Shown here in pieces: positions 1-5,983 of a DNA stretch of 9,339 bases. Where the stretch lies: positions 1 to 9,339 of the forward strand of contig JANWJI010000025.1 in NCBI GenBank assembly GCA_025449515.1, given 5' to 3'. Made by a program: the position numbers and the translations under genes. Origin of the DNA: Nitrososphaeraceae archaeon. Lineage in GTDB: Archaea > Thermoproteota > Nitrososphaeria > Nitrososphaerales > Nitrososphaeraceae. The notes below the pieces were generated by a model, which did no database searches, had not been told where the DNA came from, and saw nothing but the letters and a program-made list of their open reading frames with translations. Within the stretch, counting starts at the first letter, position 1. The number at the start of each line of letters is the position of its first letter.

Positions 1-449
1 GAAGATTAGAAAAGATGAGAGAAAATCATATTCTGCAATTTACTATCTCGACCGACTTAACTTCTATGCAATTGACTGGTTTCATCGAGTTGCATGTATT
101 AATTGATGTTGATGCCTCTTATCATCATAATATAGCACGCGGTACGTATCGCGCTACTTCTACTGGTATCCGCTGTCTGCTCACGTATTATTGAACTTGT
201 GGCTAATATTTAACGATACCATATCTTCACGGAATTTATGCATGCATTGCCAAGACTCACTGGTTTCTCATAATCTAAATCTACAAATCCTAATTCTTTA
301 GAAATTTTCCTTATCTTGTCGATGAATTTATCCGAACGTACACCACATCTAAGAATAACATTTGAATAAGAAAGCTGTTTTACTAATTCACTACCGACAG
401 TTTCGGTTGCCCCTGTTACCAAAACACGATTTTCAGTTTTATTAACCAT
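1..449 (-). pseudogene. Decayed NmrA/SDR-type NAD(P)-binding protein gene, runs off left edge
   Basis: The first 79 codons (449 to 213) read as the start of an atypical short-chain dehydrogenase. A Rossmann nucleotide-binding loop (VLVTGATETVGSELVKQL, residues 9-26) is followed by a DLDYEKPVSLGNA segment, as in NmrA-like NAD(P)-binding proteins. A stop then falls at 210-212. The same frame continues with family-like pieces at the expected distances: LATSS near residue 82, a segment near 97-113 where NmrA proteins carry their AGVKHIVK-like strand, and QLHR near residue 126, where the family has a conserved His-Arg. Further in-frame stops lie at 99-101, 57-59 and 6-8. I therefore read it as one gene inactivated by nonsense mutations without frame change, not a 79-residue protein. 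The N-terminal assignment is firm; the match beyond the first stop is judged by eye and weaker. The 3' end is outside the window. Confidence 0.6.
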
Positions 450-651
450 CGATAATCATCATCAATGTTGCACCTAAATCATTAGTAGACCTTTCACATT
501 TATTGGTCGATTGTTGTTCTATTATTTGAAATCAAAAGACATGATCTGTTAGTGTTCTTGTTGTTAATCTAACTCCTTCCTTTAATGGAACCATTTGAGT
601 GATAGTTATCGTCGTTATTCATTTCTTCTATCACTTCTGTCATTTCAGCAG

Positions 652-2064
652 CTATCTTCTTAGAGCTTCTAGTGGAGAAAGACGGGATGCCTTCCAAGCA
701 GGATAGACACCTGCTGCTAGGCTCAAAGAAAGGGAGAGAAACCATACGTTCAATAGATCGTTAGGAAGGAAGATAGGAGCAAAATGAGGTGCTCCTCCAC
801 CTCCTGATCCTGGCGATCCCCCTCCACCTCCTCCTGTTCCCAGCATACCAGACGTTAGTACATACGCGCCTGCAACTCCTGTTAATAGTCCTAGTGTTGA
901 ACCCAAAAGACCAATGATTAGAGCCTCGCTTAGAAACAGTGCAAGAATGAACCTATTTTTTGCACCGATAGCCTTCATGGTTCCAATCTCTTTTATTCTC
1001 TCATTAACAGATGTGTAGAGGGTGGTAATAATACCAACAGCTCCTACAAGTAATGCAATAAATGCAATACCTGTTTGAAATGAACTATTTCCACCCTGAG
1101 CCCCCTGTATTGTTTTAAGAATAGCTTTGGGAGTCGTGACTCCAATATTGTTACTTCCATACAGACTAGTGATTTCCTGTTGAACGGCATTAACGAAATC
1201 GCCGGAAAGTGCAATTACCGCCATTTGATCATACTTTCCTCCCTTTTTGAATAGCGAATCACCAGTTGGTTTGTTGATTACAACTGACCTATCAATGCAG
1301 GTATTACCTGTGGGTTGCATTATTGCACTTATCACAAAACTTCGAGACTGATGTTGCAGTTTGCCTGTAGTAGGATCTGCAAAGGAATATGTTGCCTTGA
1401 CATTTTGGCCAACCATAACAAAGCCTGTCTTTCCGGGAGGATTTGCAATAGTGTCGCCCACAATCATCGCCGATGGATTGTTTTCTTGAATTAGCGAACC
1501 AGGTACTAGCTCCAATGATGGACTAATCAAATGAAGTTTGGTTGGATCCATTGCAAGGACTGGAGTTGTTAATATATTTCCCTGGGCATTGAGCTCAAAC
1601 TGACCTTGATATGAAGGAATGACCTCCTGAACATATGGCAGAGATTTTATTCTATTTACCACCTCAGAATTAAAAATTAAAGTAGATGGTGGCGAAGGTC
1701 CTCCACGAAAATTAATTTGGCCAGGAGTGACGAATAATACATTAGGCGCCAAGATACTTAATTGCCTGTTAATTAGACTAGCCACACCTGCACTCATACC
1801 ATTAAGTGCAATCATTAAACCACCGCCTGCAACAACCATTAATATTGTCAATATAGATCTGGCTTTTCTGTCCCTCAGTGCATCGAAAGCTAGGATGAAT
1901 ATTTGTTTAAGGTTACTATGATAAGGCTTTTTTGGTTTCTGTTTCTGTTTCTGTTTCTTTTCATGGATTTTAGAAACAGAAGGAGAAGAAAAAGGTATTA
2001 TTTTGTCCAGATTTGTATTCGATACACTTTCCTCATTTTCACGTGTACCTTCATTAACGCCCAA
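652..2064 (-). CDS. MacB/FtsX-type ABC transporter permease
   Basis: Permease subunit of a MacB/LolC-like ABC exporter, 470 residues. A basic cytoplasmic N-terminus with a KQKQKQK run (38-44) leads into TM1 (about 72-92, after the RDRKARSILTIL motif typical of the family). An extracytoplasmic MacB-type domain follows (about 93-328), then the FtsX domain with TM2 (329-351), the cytoplasmic NERIKEIGTMKAIGAK loop (354-369), TM3 (373-405) and TM4 (436-456). It ends in the classic YPAWKASRLSPLEALRR tail. The loop between TM3 and TM4 is unusually glycine-rich (410-424). The start is TTG at 2062-2064: an in-frame TAG lies 12 bases upstream, no ATG occurs before TM1, and GGAG sits 6 bases ahead. The ATP-binding partner is not next to it on either side, so it must use an ATPase encoded elsewhere or be an orphan. 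Substrate is unknown. Confidence 0.88.
   Translation of the reverse strand: MGVNEGTRENEESVSNTNLDKIIPFSSPSVSKIHEKKQKQKQKPKKPYHSNLKQIFILAFDALRDRKARSILTILMVVAGGGLMIALNGMSAGVASLINRQLSILAPNVLFVTPGQINFRGGPSPPSTLIFNSEVVNRIKSLPYVQEVIPSYQGQFELNAQGNILTTPVLAMDPTKLHLISPSLELVPGSLIQENNPSAMIVGDTIANPPGKTGFVMVGQNVKATYSFADPTTGKLQHQSRSFVISAIMQPTGNTCIDRSVVINKPTGDSLFKKGGKYDQMAVIALSGDFVNAVQQEITSLYGSNNIGVTTPKAILKTIQGAQGGNSSFQTGIAFIALLVGAVGIITTLYTSVNERIKEIGTMKAIGAKNRFILALFLSEALIIGLLGSTLGLLTGVAGAYVLTSGMLGTGGGGGGSPGSGGGGAPHFAPIFLPNDLLNVWFLSLSLSLAAGVYPAWKASRLSPLEALRR
1935..1958. repeat. Four tandem GTTTCT hexamers inside the permease gene
   Basis: Four perfect GTTTCT copies lie head to tail. On the coding (minus) strand they give alternating CAG AAA codons, hence the Lys-Gln run in the cytoplasmic N-terminus. 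Because the unit is six bases, copy-number change keeps the frame and only adjusts the length of the basic tail. Confidence 0.8.
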
Positions 2065-2454
2065 CCTGATCTCCTATCCCAAATATATGTAGGTGCCGTT
2101 CCTTTGATATGTGTTGGCCTAATCTGAACATCTATTGGAAGACAAGCTATGCTTTGGCCCGATACAGTAGACAGAATCAAAAACAGGCGTAGACCTAAAA
2201 TCCAATCCAATAGTCATTAGATATTAGATGAAGAACATTGCGGTGCAAACGTCGACCTTATCTACATAGTATGCTGCATAACAATAGGTGACATTATAGC
2301 TTACACAGATGGGTTACACTTCTGCTGTCAGGAAGTGTATCCATATAGAAATTAAAACAAGGTTTAATCTAATACATGAGAAAGAATGGACTGGCGACAC
2401 CATATGTAATATTTGACACCTCCCTCGTAAGCCTTTGTCACAAATTATTTTACA
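2065..2454. other. 390-base stretch without a supported gene
   Basis: This gap lies between the permease start and the end of the HxlR-type regulator. Frames here are short. The longest, on the minus strand at 1998-2210, overlaps the permease start in another frame and has no recognisable family features. I see no tRNA, no strong hairpin and no CRISPR-like repeats. The part next to 2064 presumably holds the permease promoter, and the part next to 2454 the 3' end of the regulator transcript. Confidence 0.6.
2071..2074 (-). promoter_or_regulatory. Shine-Dalgarno site deciding the TTG start of the permease
   Basis: On the minus strand GGAG is followed by six bases and then TTG at 2064. This supports the non-ATG start. 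A TATA-like CATATATTT lies at about 2082-2090, but at that distance transcription would begin close to the TTG and leave out the GGAG. The real promoter may therefore be further upstream. Confidence 0.5.
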
Positions 2455-2868
2455 CTAGTCTTTTGCCCATTTTCTCATCCAATTTAATAGATAAATGATA
2501 GATTCTACCAACTGTTGTCCCTTATTTGTTAATCTGTATTCTACTCTCGGAGGGATTTCGTTATATGCTTGCCTTTCTAGAATTCCGCTTTTATCAAGTT
2601 CCTTTAGCCTTTTCGCTAATGTTTTGCTACTAAAGCCCTTCAATGTATTCCTGAATTTTAAATACCTAACAGGTGTGGTAGTGCAGCATAAAGGGATTAG
2701 AATTTCAAGAGTTCCCCTCTTCGTAATTATCTTGCGTAGTTTAGCAGTTTCTTTCATAAGTGTATCTGCATTATATCCATGAAAATCACAATTTCCAAGA
2801 TCTTCAATAACTGGTAATTTGGTTCTTGCATTTGATTGTCTTACTCTTTCTTTTCCTTTTGTTTCCAT
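2455..2868 (-). CDS. HxlR-type winged-helix regulator, probable arsenic-responsive repressor
   Basis: A 137-residue DNA-binding protein. The C-terminal two thirds follow the HxlR pattern in order: a first helix with KRGTLEILIPL (replacing the usual GKWTLLIL), a recognition-helix region LKFRNTLKGFSSKTLAKRLKELDKSGILER, the wing PPRVEYRLTNKG and a closing helix ending NWMRKWAKD. The open frame extends upstream to an ATG at 2949, but that start would overlap the divergent arsM start. ATG 2866-2868 is preferred because it leaves a 69-bp promoter region. From this start cysteines are at 27, 61 and 62, the last two adjacent. HxlR proteins often sense redox or reactive species through cysteine, so binding As(III) by these thiols is a reasonable inference, supported by the divergent arsM-arsC cluster. 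Family is confident; the arsenic role is inferred. Confidence 0.85.
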   Translation of the reverse strand: METKGKERVRQSNARTKLPVIEDLGNCDFHGYNADTLMKETAKLRKIITKRGTLEILIPLCCTTTPVRYLKFRNTLKGFSSKTLAKRLKELDKSGILERQAYNEIPPRVEYRLTNKGQQLVESIIYLLNWMRKWAKD

Positions 2869-2888
2869 AGCTACACTTACTTTACCTA

Positions 2889-2925
2889 GCTTCTCTTGAC
2901 AACTTAAATAGTTTCTCTTGTAAAC
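2889..2925. promoter_or_regulatory. Shared divergent promoter and candidate operator of the arsenic module
   Basis: CTTAAATA at 2903-2910 fits an archaeal TATA box, centred about 30 bases before the arsM ATG at 2938. This puts the transcript start at or next to the ATG, so arsM is probably leaderless, and no Shine-Dalgarno sequence precedes it. Read on the other strand, CTATTTAAG can serve the regulator, giving a leader of roughly 14 bases. Two direct copies of TTCTCTTG (2891-2898 and 2913-2920) flank the TATA box exactly 22 bp apart, about two helical turns. GTTT-N7-AAAC at 2911-2925 overlaps the second copy. A protein bound there would block the TATA-binding protein in both directions. Motifs are seen directly; operator function is inferred. 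Confidence 0.6.
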
Positions 2926-2937
2926 TATATTACTATC

Positions 2938-3747
2938 ATGTATAAACAAGATATTAAAGAAAAAGTCAAAGAGAGATATGGAAAGATAGCATTATTAGGC
3001 AATGTTGATTCTTGTTGTATACCTGGAGAGTGTTGTCAGGTTGATGATGATAATATTACTAAAAATGATCAGAATAGGTCTACATCGCCTATACAATCTT
3101 CAAAAGTAATTGGATACGATGCAAGTGAACTAGAATTAATTCCACAATCTTCAATTCTTGGAGTTGGATGCGGCGCTCCAACCAGGTTTGCACATTTTAA
3201 AGAAGGCGATCCAGTAGTGGATTTAGGTTCTGGGGCTGGAATAGATGTTTTTTTGGCTGCTAAGAAAGTTGGTAAATCCGGTAGAGTAATTGGTATTGAT
3301 ATGACAGATGAAATGTTAGAAAAAGCAAGGAACAATGCGAAAGAAAATGGTTATGTGAATGTAGAGTTTAGAAAAGGAGATATAGAAACAAGAATACCTA
3401 TAGAAAATAATAGTATAGATGTTGTTATTAGCAATTGCGTTATCAATTTAACAACAAATAAAGTTAACACATTCAAAGAAGTTTATAGAATTCTTAAACC
3501 AGACGGAATTGGTAGAATGATAATATCTGATTTAGTTACAGATAAGGAAATAGATAAAGATTCAATCGATCCCGATAAATGGGGCAGTTGTATCGATGGT
3601 GCATTAACAAGAGAAAACTATCTTGACAGTATCAGTAGAGCAGGATTTTCAGAGGTAAAAGTATTGGAAGAGAAATTATATATGAACAACGAGAATGTCG
3701 AAGGTAGAAGGATTACCAGTTTGGCGATAAAAGCAGTAAAGATCTGA
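2938..3747 (+). CDS. arsM: Arsenite S-adenosylmethionine methyltransferase ArsM
   Basis: Cytosolic SAM-dependent enzyme that methylates As(III), 269 residues, normal for the family. The N-terminus has the ArsM-type VKERYGKIA start (10-18) and two Cys pairs (26-27, 32-33). Next come GYD (59-61), IPQSSILGVGCGAP (68-81), the SAM-binding VVDLGSGAGID (93-103), the acidic end of strand two at GIDM (119-122), SNCVINL (165-171) and CIDGALTRENYL (218-229). C78, C167 and C218 correspond to the three conserved cysteines that bind As(III) in characterised ArsM enzymes. Near 188-193 it reads KPDGIGR where the family usually has KPGGR, a two-residue insertion. The ATG is probably leaderless. Twenty bases separate it from arsC, so the two are likely cotranscribed and regulated from the shared promoter. 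Confidence 0.95.
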   Translation: MYKQDIKEKVKERYGKIALLGNVDSCCIPGECCQVDDDNITKNDQNRSTSPIQSSKVIGYDASELELIPQSSILGVGCGAPTRFAHFKEGDPVVDLGSGAGIDVFLAAKKVGKSGRVIGIDMTDEMLEKARNNAKENGYVNVEFRKGDIETRIPIENNSIDVVISNCVINLTTNKVNTFKEVYRILKPDGIGRMIISDLVTDKEIDKDSIDPDKWGSCIDGALTRENYLDSISRAGFSEVKVLEEKLYMNNENVEGRRITSLAIKAVKI

Positions 3748-3757
3748 AGGAGAGGAG
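3748..3757 (+). promoter_or_regulatory. Strong Shine-Dalgarno site for arsC
   Basis: AGGAGAGGAG directly follows the arsM stop and ends 10 bases before the arsC ATG. It fits an internal operon gene translated by ribosome binding, in contrast to the probably leaderless arsM ahead of it. Confidence 0.7.
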
Positions 3758-3767
3758 AATCCAAGTT

Positions 3768-4202
3768 ATGAAGTTTGGCAGTAGTAAATCTAAGGCAAAG
3801 CATACAATTCTTTTTGTATGCATACAAAATGCAGGTCGTAGTCAAATGGCAGAGGGATTCTTTAGAAAATATGCTCCCAAGGACTATGAACCATTGAGCG
3901 CTGGAACCAGACCAACTTCAGAAATAAATCCAATCGCGATAGAAGCAATGAAAGAAGTAGGAATAGACATCAGTAAGCAGCGACCTAAAGATATCACTGA
4001 AGACATGATGAGAAACTCTACCAAGATACTGAATATGGGATGTATGGATAAGGACTGGTGTCCTACAGTGTTTGTCCATAATATAATAGACTGGGGAATA
4101 GAAGATCCAAAGGGTAAATCAATAGAAAAGGTTAGAGAAATCAGAGATGAAATTGAACAGAGAGTAAAAGAGTTGACCGCAAGCTTACCGGAAGAATATT
4201 AG
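3768..4202 (+). CDS. arsC: Arsenate reductase, low-molecular-weight phosphatase/thioredoxin-coupled type
   Basis: Cytosolic enzyme reducing As(V) to As(III), 144 residues, of the LMW protein tyrosine phosphatase fold rather than the glutaredoxin type. The P-loop CIQNAGRS carries nucleophile C18 and R24 (CX5R). The redox pair C92 and C98 lies in GCMDKDWCP, matching the Cys82-Cys89 relay of the Staphylococcus/Bacillus enzyme, here with a spacing one residue shorter. D113 in EDPKG matches the catalytic Asp. All three relay cysteines are present, so an intact arsenate reductase is expected, recycled by thioredoxin. It follows arsM by 20 bases. The product As(III) is the substrate of the preceding enzyme and a possible solute of the following channel. 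Confidence 0.95.
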   Translation: MKFGSSKSKAKHTILFVCIQNAGRSQMAEGFFRKYAPKDYEPLSAGTRPTSEINPIAIEAMKEVGIDISKQRPKDITEDMMRNSTKILNMGCMDKDWCPTVFVHNIIDWGIEDPKGKSIEKVREIRDEIEQRVKELTASLPEEY

Positions 4203-4246
4203 CCAATAGACACCGCGCATTTCCGTATTCACAGATCTCCATATGA

Positions 4247-4256
4247 TTAATTTATT
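4247..4256 (+). promoter_or_regulatory. Probable TATA box of the aquaporin gene
   Basis: TTAATTTATT lies about 25 bases before the TTG start at 4274, in the 71-base gap after arsC. No convincing Shine-Dalgarno sequence is seen. The aquaporin may thus have its own leaderless transcript in addition to read-through from the ars genes. Confidence 0.4.
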
Positions 4257-4273
4257 GTTTTGGGTCTCTAAGA

Positions 4274-4978
4274 TTGGAACAGAAAACCTTACTTACAAAG
4301 ATCGCAAATAGATTAACTTCTAATCAACGAATATTTTTTGCAGAAATTATTGGGACATTCATTGTAGTAATTCTTGCAACTGGTTCAGTCGTAATTGACG
4401 CCAAGTTGCATGGAATATTAGGTATATCTTTCATTGCCTTTGCTCCATTTATTGGAGTTGCAGTAGGAGTCTACTTATTTGGAAAAATATCTATGGCTCA
4501 TTTCAATCCTGCAGTTACAGTAGGTTTTCTAATTACTAAACATATAACAAGAGTTCAGTTATTTTATTACTTTTCCGCAGAGATAATAGGTGCATTACTC
4601 GCAAGTCTTTTTGTAAAATTTGTAATAGGAAATCAAGCAAACCTGGGAGCAAATGCCCCAAATTATGCATTTCCTATACCAACAATAATTGGAGTTGAAA
4701 TCGCTGCGTCTGCAATGCTAATGTCTGTAATCTATGTAGTTGTCTATTCTAGAGGACTAAGAGGATTTAGTGGTATCGTTATAGGAGGTATAGTCGGATT
4801 AGATATATTCTTTTTAGCATTTATATCAGGTGCTTCAATGAATCCTGCTCGCTCTTTAGCTCCAGCACTTGTTTCTGGAGTTTTGAATAATTTATGGCTT
4901 TATTGGTCGGCTACGTTTATGGGCACATCAATAGTTGCTGTTATTTTTCGAAAAGTGATCGTATCAAATAAGTCATAG
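4274..4978 (+). CDS. MIP-family aquaporin, AqpM-like, candidate arsenite exit channel
   Basis: Six-TM membrane channel of the major intrinsic protein family, 234 residues. The two pore motifs are intact: HFNPAVTVG (NPA at 78-80) and GASMNPARS (NPA at 190-192, followed by R193). AEIIGTFIVV at 23-32 is the typical TM1 start, and AEIIGALLAS (102-111) repeats the pattern. Aligned by eye with GlpF and AQP1, the selectivity-filter positions are P58, I178, A187 and R193. The archaeal AqpM filter, as I recall it, also has Ile at the second position. The lack of aromatic residues suggests a wide, hydrophobic constriction. In bacteria such as Sinorhizobium, aquaglyceroporin AqpS next to arsC passes As(III) outward; the same role is inferred here from position. 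Water, H2S or other small neutral solutes are alternatives. Start is TTG. Confidence 0.9.
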   Translation: MEQKTLLTKIANRLTSNQRIFFAEIIGTFIVVILATGSVVIDAKLHGILGISFIAFAPFIGVAVGVYLFGKISMAHFNPAVTVGFLITKHITRVQLFYYFSAEIIGALLASLFVKFVIGNQANLGANAPNYAFPIPTIIGVEIAASAMLMSVIYVVVYSRGLRGFSGIVIGGIVGLDIFFLAFISGASMNPARSLAPALVSGVLNNLWLYWSATFMGTSIVAVIFRKVIVSNKS

Positions 4979-4988
4979 GTTTTGTAAC

Positions 4989-5000
4989 ACGTCTCTTTTT
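4989..5000 (+). terminator. T-rich tract after the aquaporin, possible terminator
   Basis: CGTCTCTTTTTA, about a dozen bases past the aquaporin stop, contains a short T run of the kind archaeal RNA polymerase can terminate on. No hairpin accompanies it, so this is only a weak candidate. Confidence 0.25.
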
Positions 5001-5141
5001 AATAGATCATCATGTTCAAATTTACGTCTCTAATTCATTGTAGTTTTGGTCGTCATACAATATTATTCAACTCATTTACCAATGGTTTAACAATATATCC
5101 ACCTTGCAAATGCAACTATTTTATGAGATAGTAATCAAAAC

Positions 5142-5149
5142 ATATTATA
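5142..5149 (+). promoter_or_regulatory. TATA-like box ahead of the Cys-rich mini-gene
   Basis: ATATTATA is centred about 33 bases before the GTG at 5179. The expected transcript start near 5171 leaves a leader of under ten bases. It favours GTG 5179 over the in-frame GTG at 5164, which would lie upstream of that transcript start. Confidence 0.35.
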
Positions 5150-5178
5150 TCGTCTAGCATTACGTGTATGAGAATACT

Positions 5179-5307
5179 GTGAAAATTAAATGTGTAGATT
5201 GTGGTTGTTATCCAGAAGAGTGTATAGTAAGTATATCCTCATTTGATTGCCCTAGCTGTCACTTAGATGACTGTTGTTGGTCTACGGTTCACAATGAGTC
5301 TATATAA
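5179..5307 (+). CDS. 42-residue cysteine-rich protein, zinc-ribbon or metallothionein-like
   Basis: A short frame in the gap between the aquaporin and the next gene. It encodes 42 residues with eight cysteines (5, 8, 10, 15, 24, 27, 32, 33). They are grouped as CVDCGC, a lone Cys, then CPSCHLDDCC, so two CxxC knuckles are present as in zinc ribbons, with extra thiols. Such spacing is unlikely in random AT-rich sequence and suggests a metal- or metalloid-binding peptide. Start is GTG, with a TATA-like box upstream; an alternative in-frame GTG lies at 5164, and an in-frame stop at 5155-5157 bounds the frame. It follows the arsenic genes on the same strand, about 200 bases after the aquaporin, so binding As(III) or another soft metal is conceivable. 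I do not recognise a named family, and expression is unproven. Confidence 0.5.
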   Translation: MKIKCVDCGCYPEECIVSISSFDCPSCHLDDCCWSTVHNESI

Positions 5308-5368
5308 TAATGGTAATTTGTTGATTAATTTCCAGGTATAAGAAAACCCATTGTTATGGAGTTGTCAT

Positions 5369-5983
5369 CTACTGACTAGTTTTATTATTTGGTATTTTCT
5401 TAGTTATGTCATCCTTTTTTATTGCACAGCTTTTAGTCAATTTATTACTTATTGAATATAATGCCCATACTAAGAGGGCTATTGAAAGAATTCGTAGAGG
5501 CGTCTGATAATTGGATAGAAAGGCGGATGCAGTTACTCCACTTCCTCCAAATGTAGAAACAAGAAGAAAACCCAGTGAGGAACAACTAGCACATGTGCTT
5601 GAAAGCACACTTAGAGATGATCCTGAAAAAAACGATTTAATATTTACCTTCAAACCTTTTGAATGTTTTAACACATATACATTCATACCTACAACGATAC
5701 CCAAAAGGATTGCAGTTATAGTGAAGAGTATAAACCCTGTTACTGCATCATCTGGTAGATAAAATATAAAGACAGGTGTAAAAAAGAGCAATTGATCAAA
5801 AATACTAAATATTATCCAAAATATTGCGGATATTACCCCTGTAATAACAACATAATGCCAATTTGAAAAGACTATTCTTATTGAAGTCGAGATAGTAAGA
5901 TGAGGTCGCGATCCCGTTAGTCTCGGCAACGAAGCAATTTTATTATCTCTTTTCAATTTGATTCGAATCCATTCATTATTCAT
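5369..5983 (-). CDS. Polytopic membrane protein with a CASC motif, partner gene of a DsbA-like protein
   Basis: A 204-residue membrane protein without a firm family name. A basic cytoplasmic N-terminus (1-40) is followed by hydrophobic segments at about 44-62, 66-76, 82-105, 135-150 and 164-180, then a Lys-rich tail. The most conserved-looking part is SSTCASCSSLGFLL at 128-141, where C131 and C134 form a CxxC pair next to a membrane segment, followed by a Gly/Ser-rich stretch and QTPLRILSIALLVWALYS. Its ATG overlaps the end of the upstream dsbA-like gene by 8 bases, implying cotranscription and coupled translation. A membrane CxxC beside a secreted thiol oxidoreductase suggests it may exchange disulfides with it, as DsbB or VKOR do, but it resembles neither in sequence as far as I can see. 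The redox role is therefore inferred. Confidence 0.8.
   Translation of the reverse strand: MNNEWIRIKLKRDNKIASLPRLTGSRPHLTISTSIRIVFSNWHYVVITGVISAIFWIIFSIFDQLLFFTPVFIFYLPDDAVTGFILFTITAILLGIVVGMNVYVLKHSKGLKVNIKSFFSGSSLSVLSSTCASCSSLGFLLVSTFGGSGVTASAFLSNYQTPLRILSIALLVWALYSISNKLTKSCAIKKDDITKKIPNNKTSQ

Noticed and set aside
570..641. Short minus-strand frame of 23 codons just after the permease stop (MTEVIEEMNN...).
   Set aside because: It is very short, shows no ribosome-binding site and has no recognisable features. It is probably chance.
1998..2210. Minus-strand frame with a hydrophobic start resembling a signal peptide (70 residues).
   Set aside because: It overlaps the start of the permease in another frame, has no recognisable family features and no clear ribosome-binding site.
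2371..2493. Plus-strand ATG frame of about 40 codons overlapping the 3' end of the regulator gene.
   Set aside because: It has no domain features and no promoter, and is partly the antisense of the regulator.
2869..2949. Longer regulator frame starting at ATG 2949, adding 27 residues.
   Set aside because: It would overlap the divergent arsM start and place the whole promoter inside the gene. The added residues lie outside the HxlR domain.
5589..5600. Palindrome AGCACATGTGCT.
   Set aside because: It lies inside the CASC-encoding part of the membrane protein gene and is explained by the codons for Ser-Thr-Cys-Ala. There is no sign of regulatory use.
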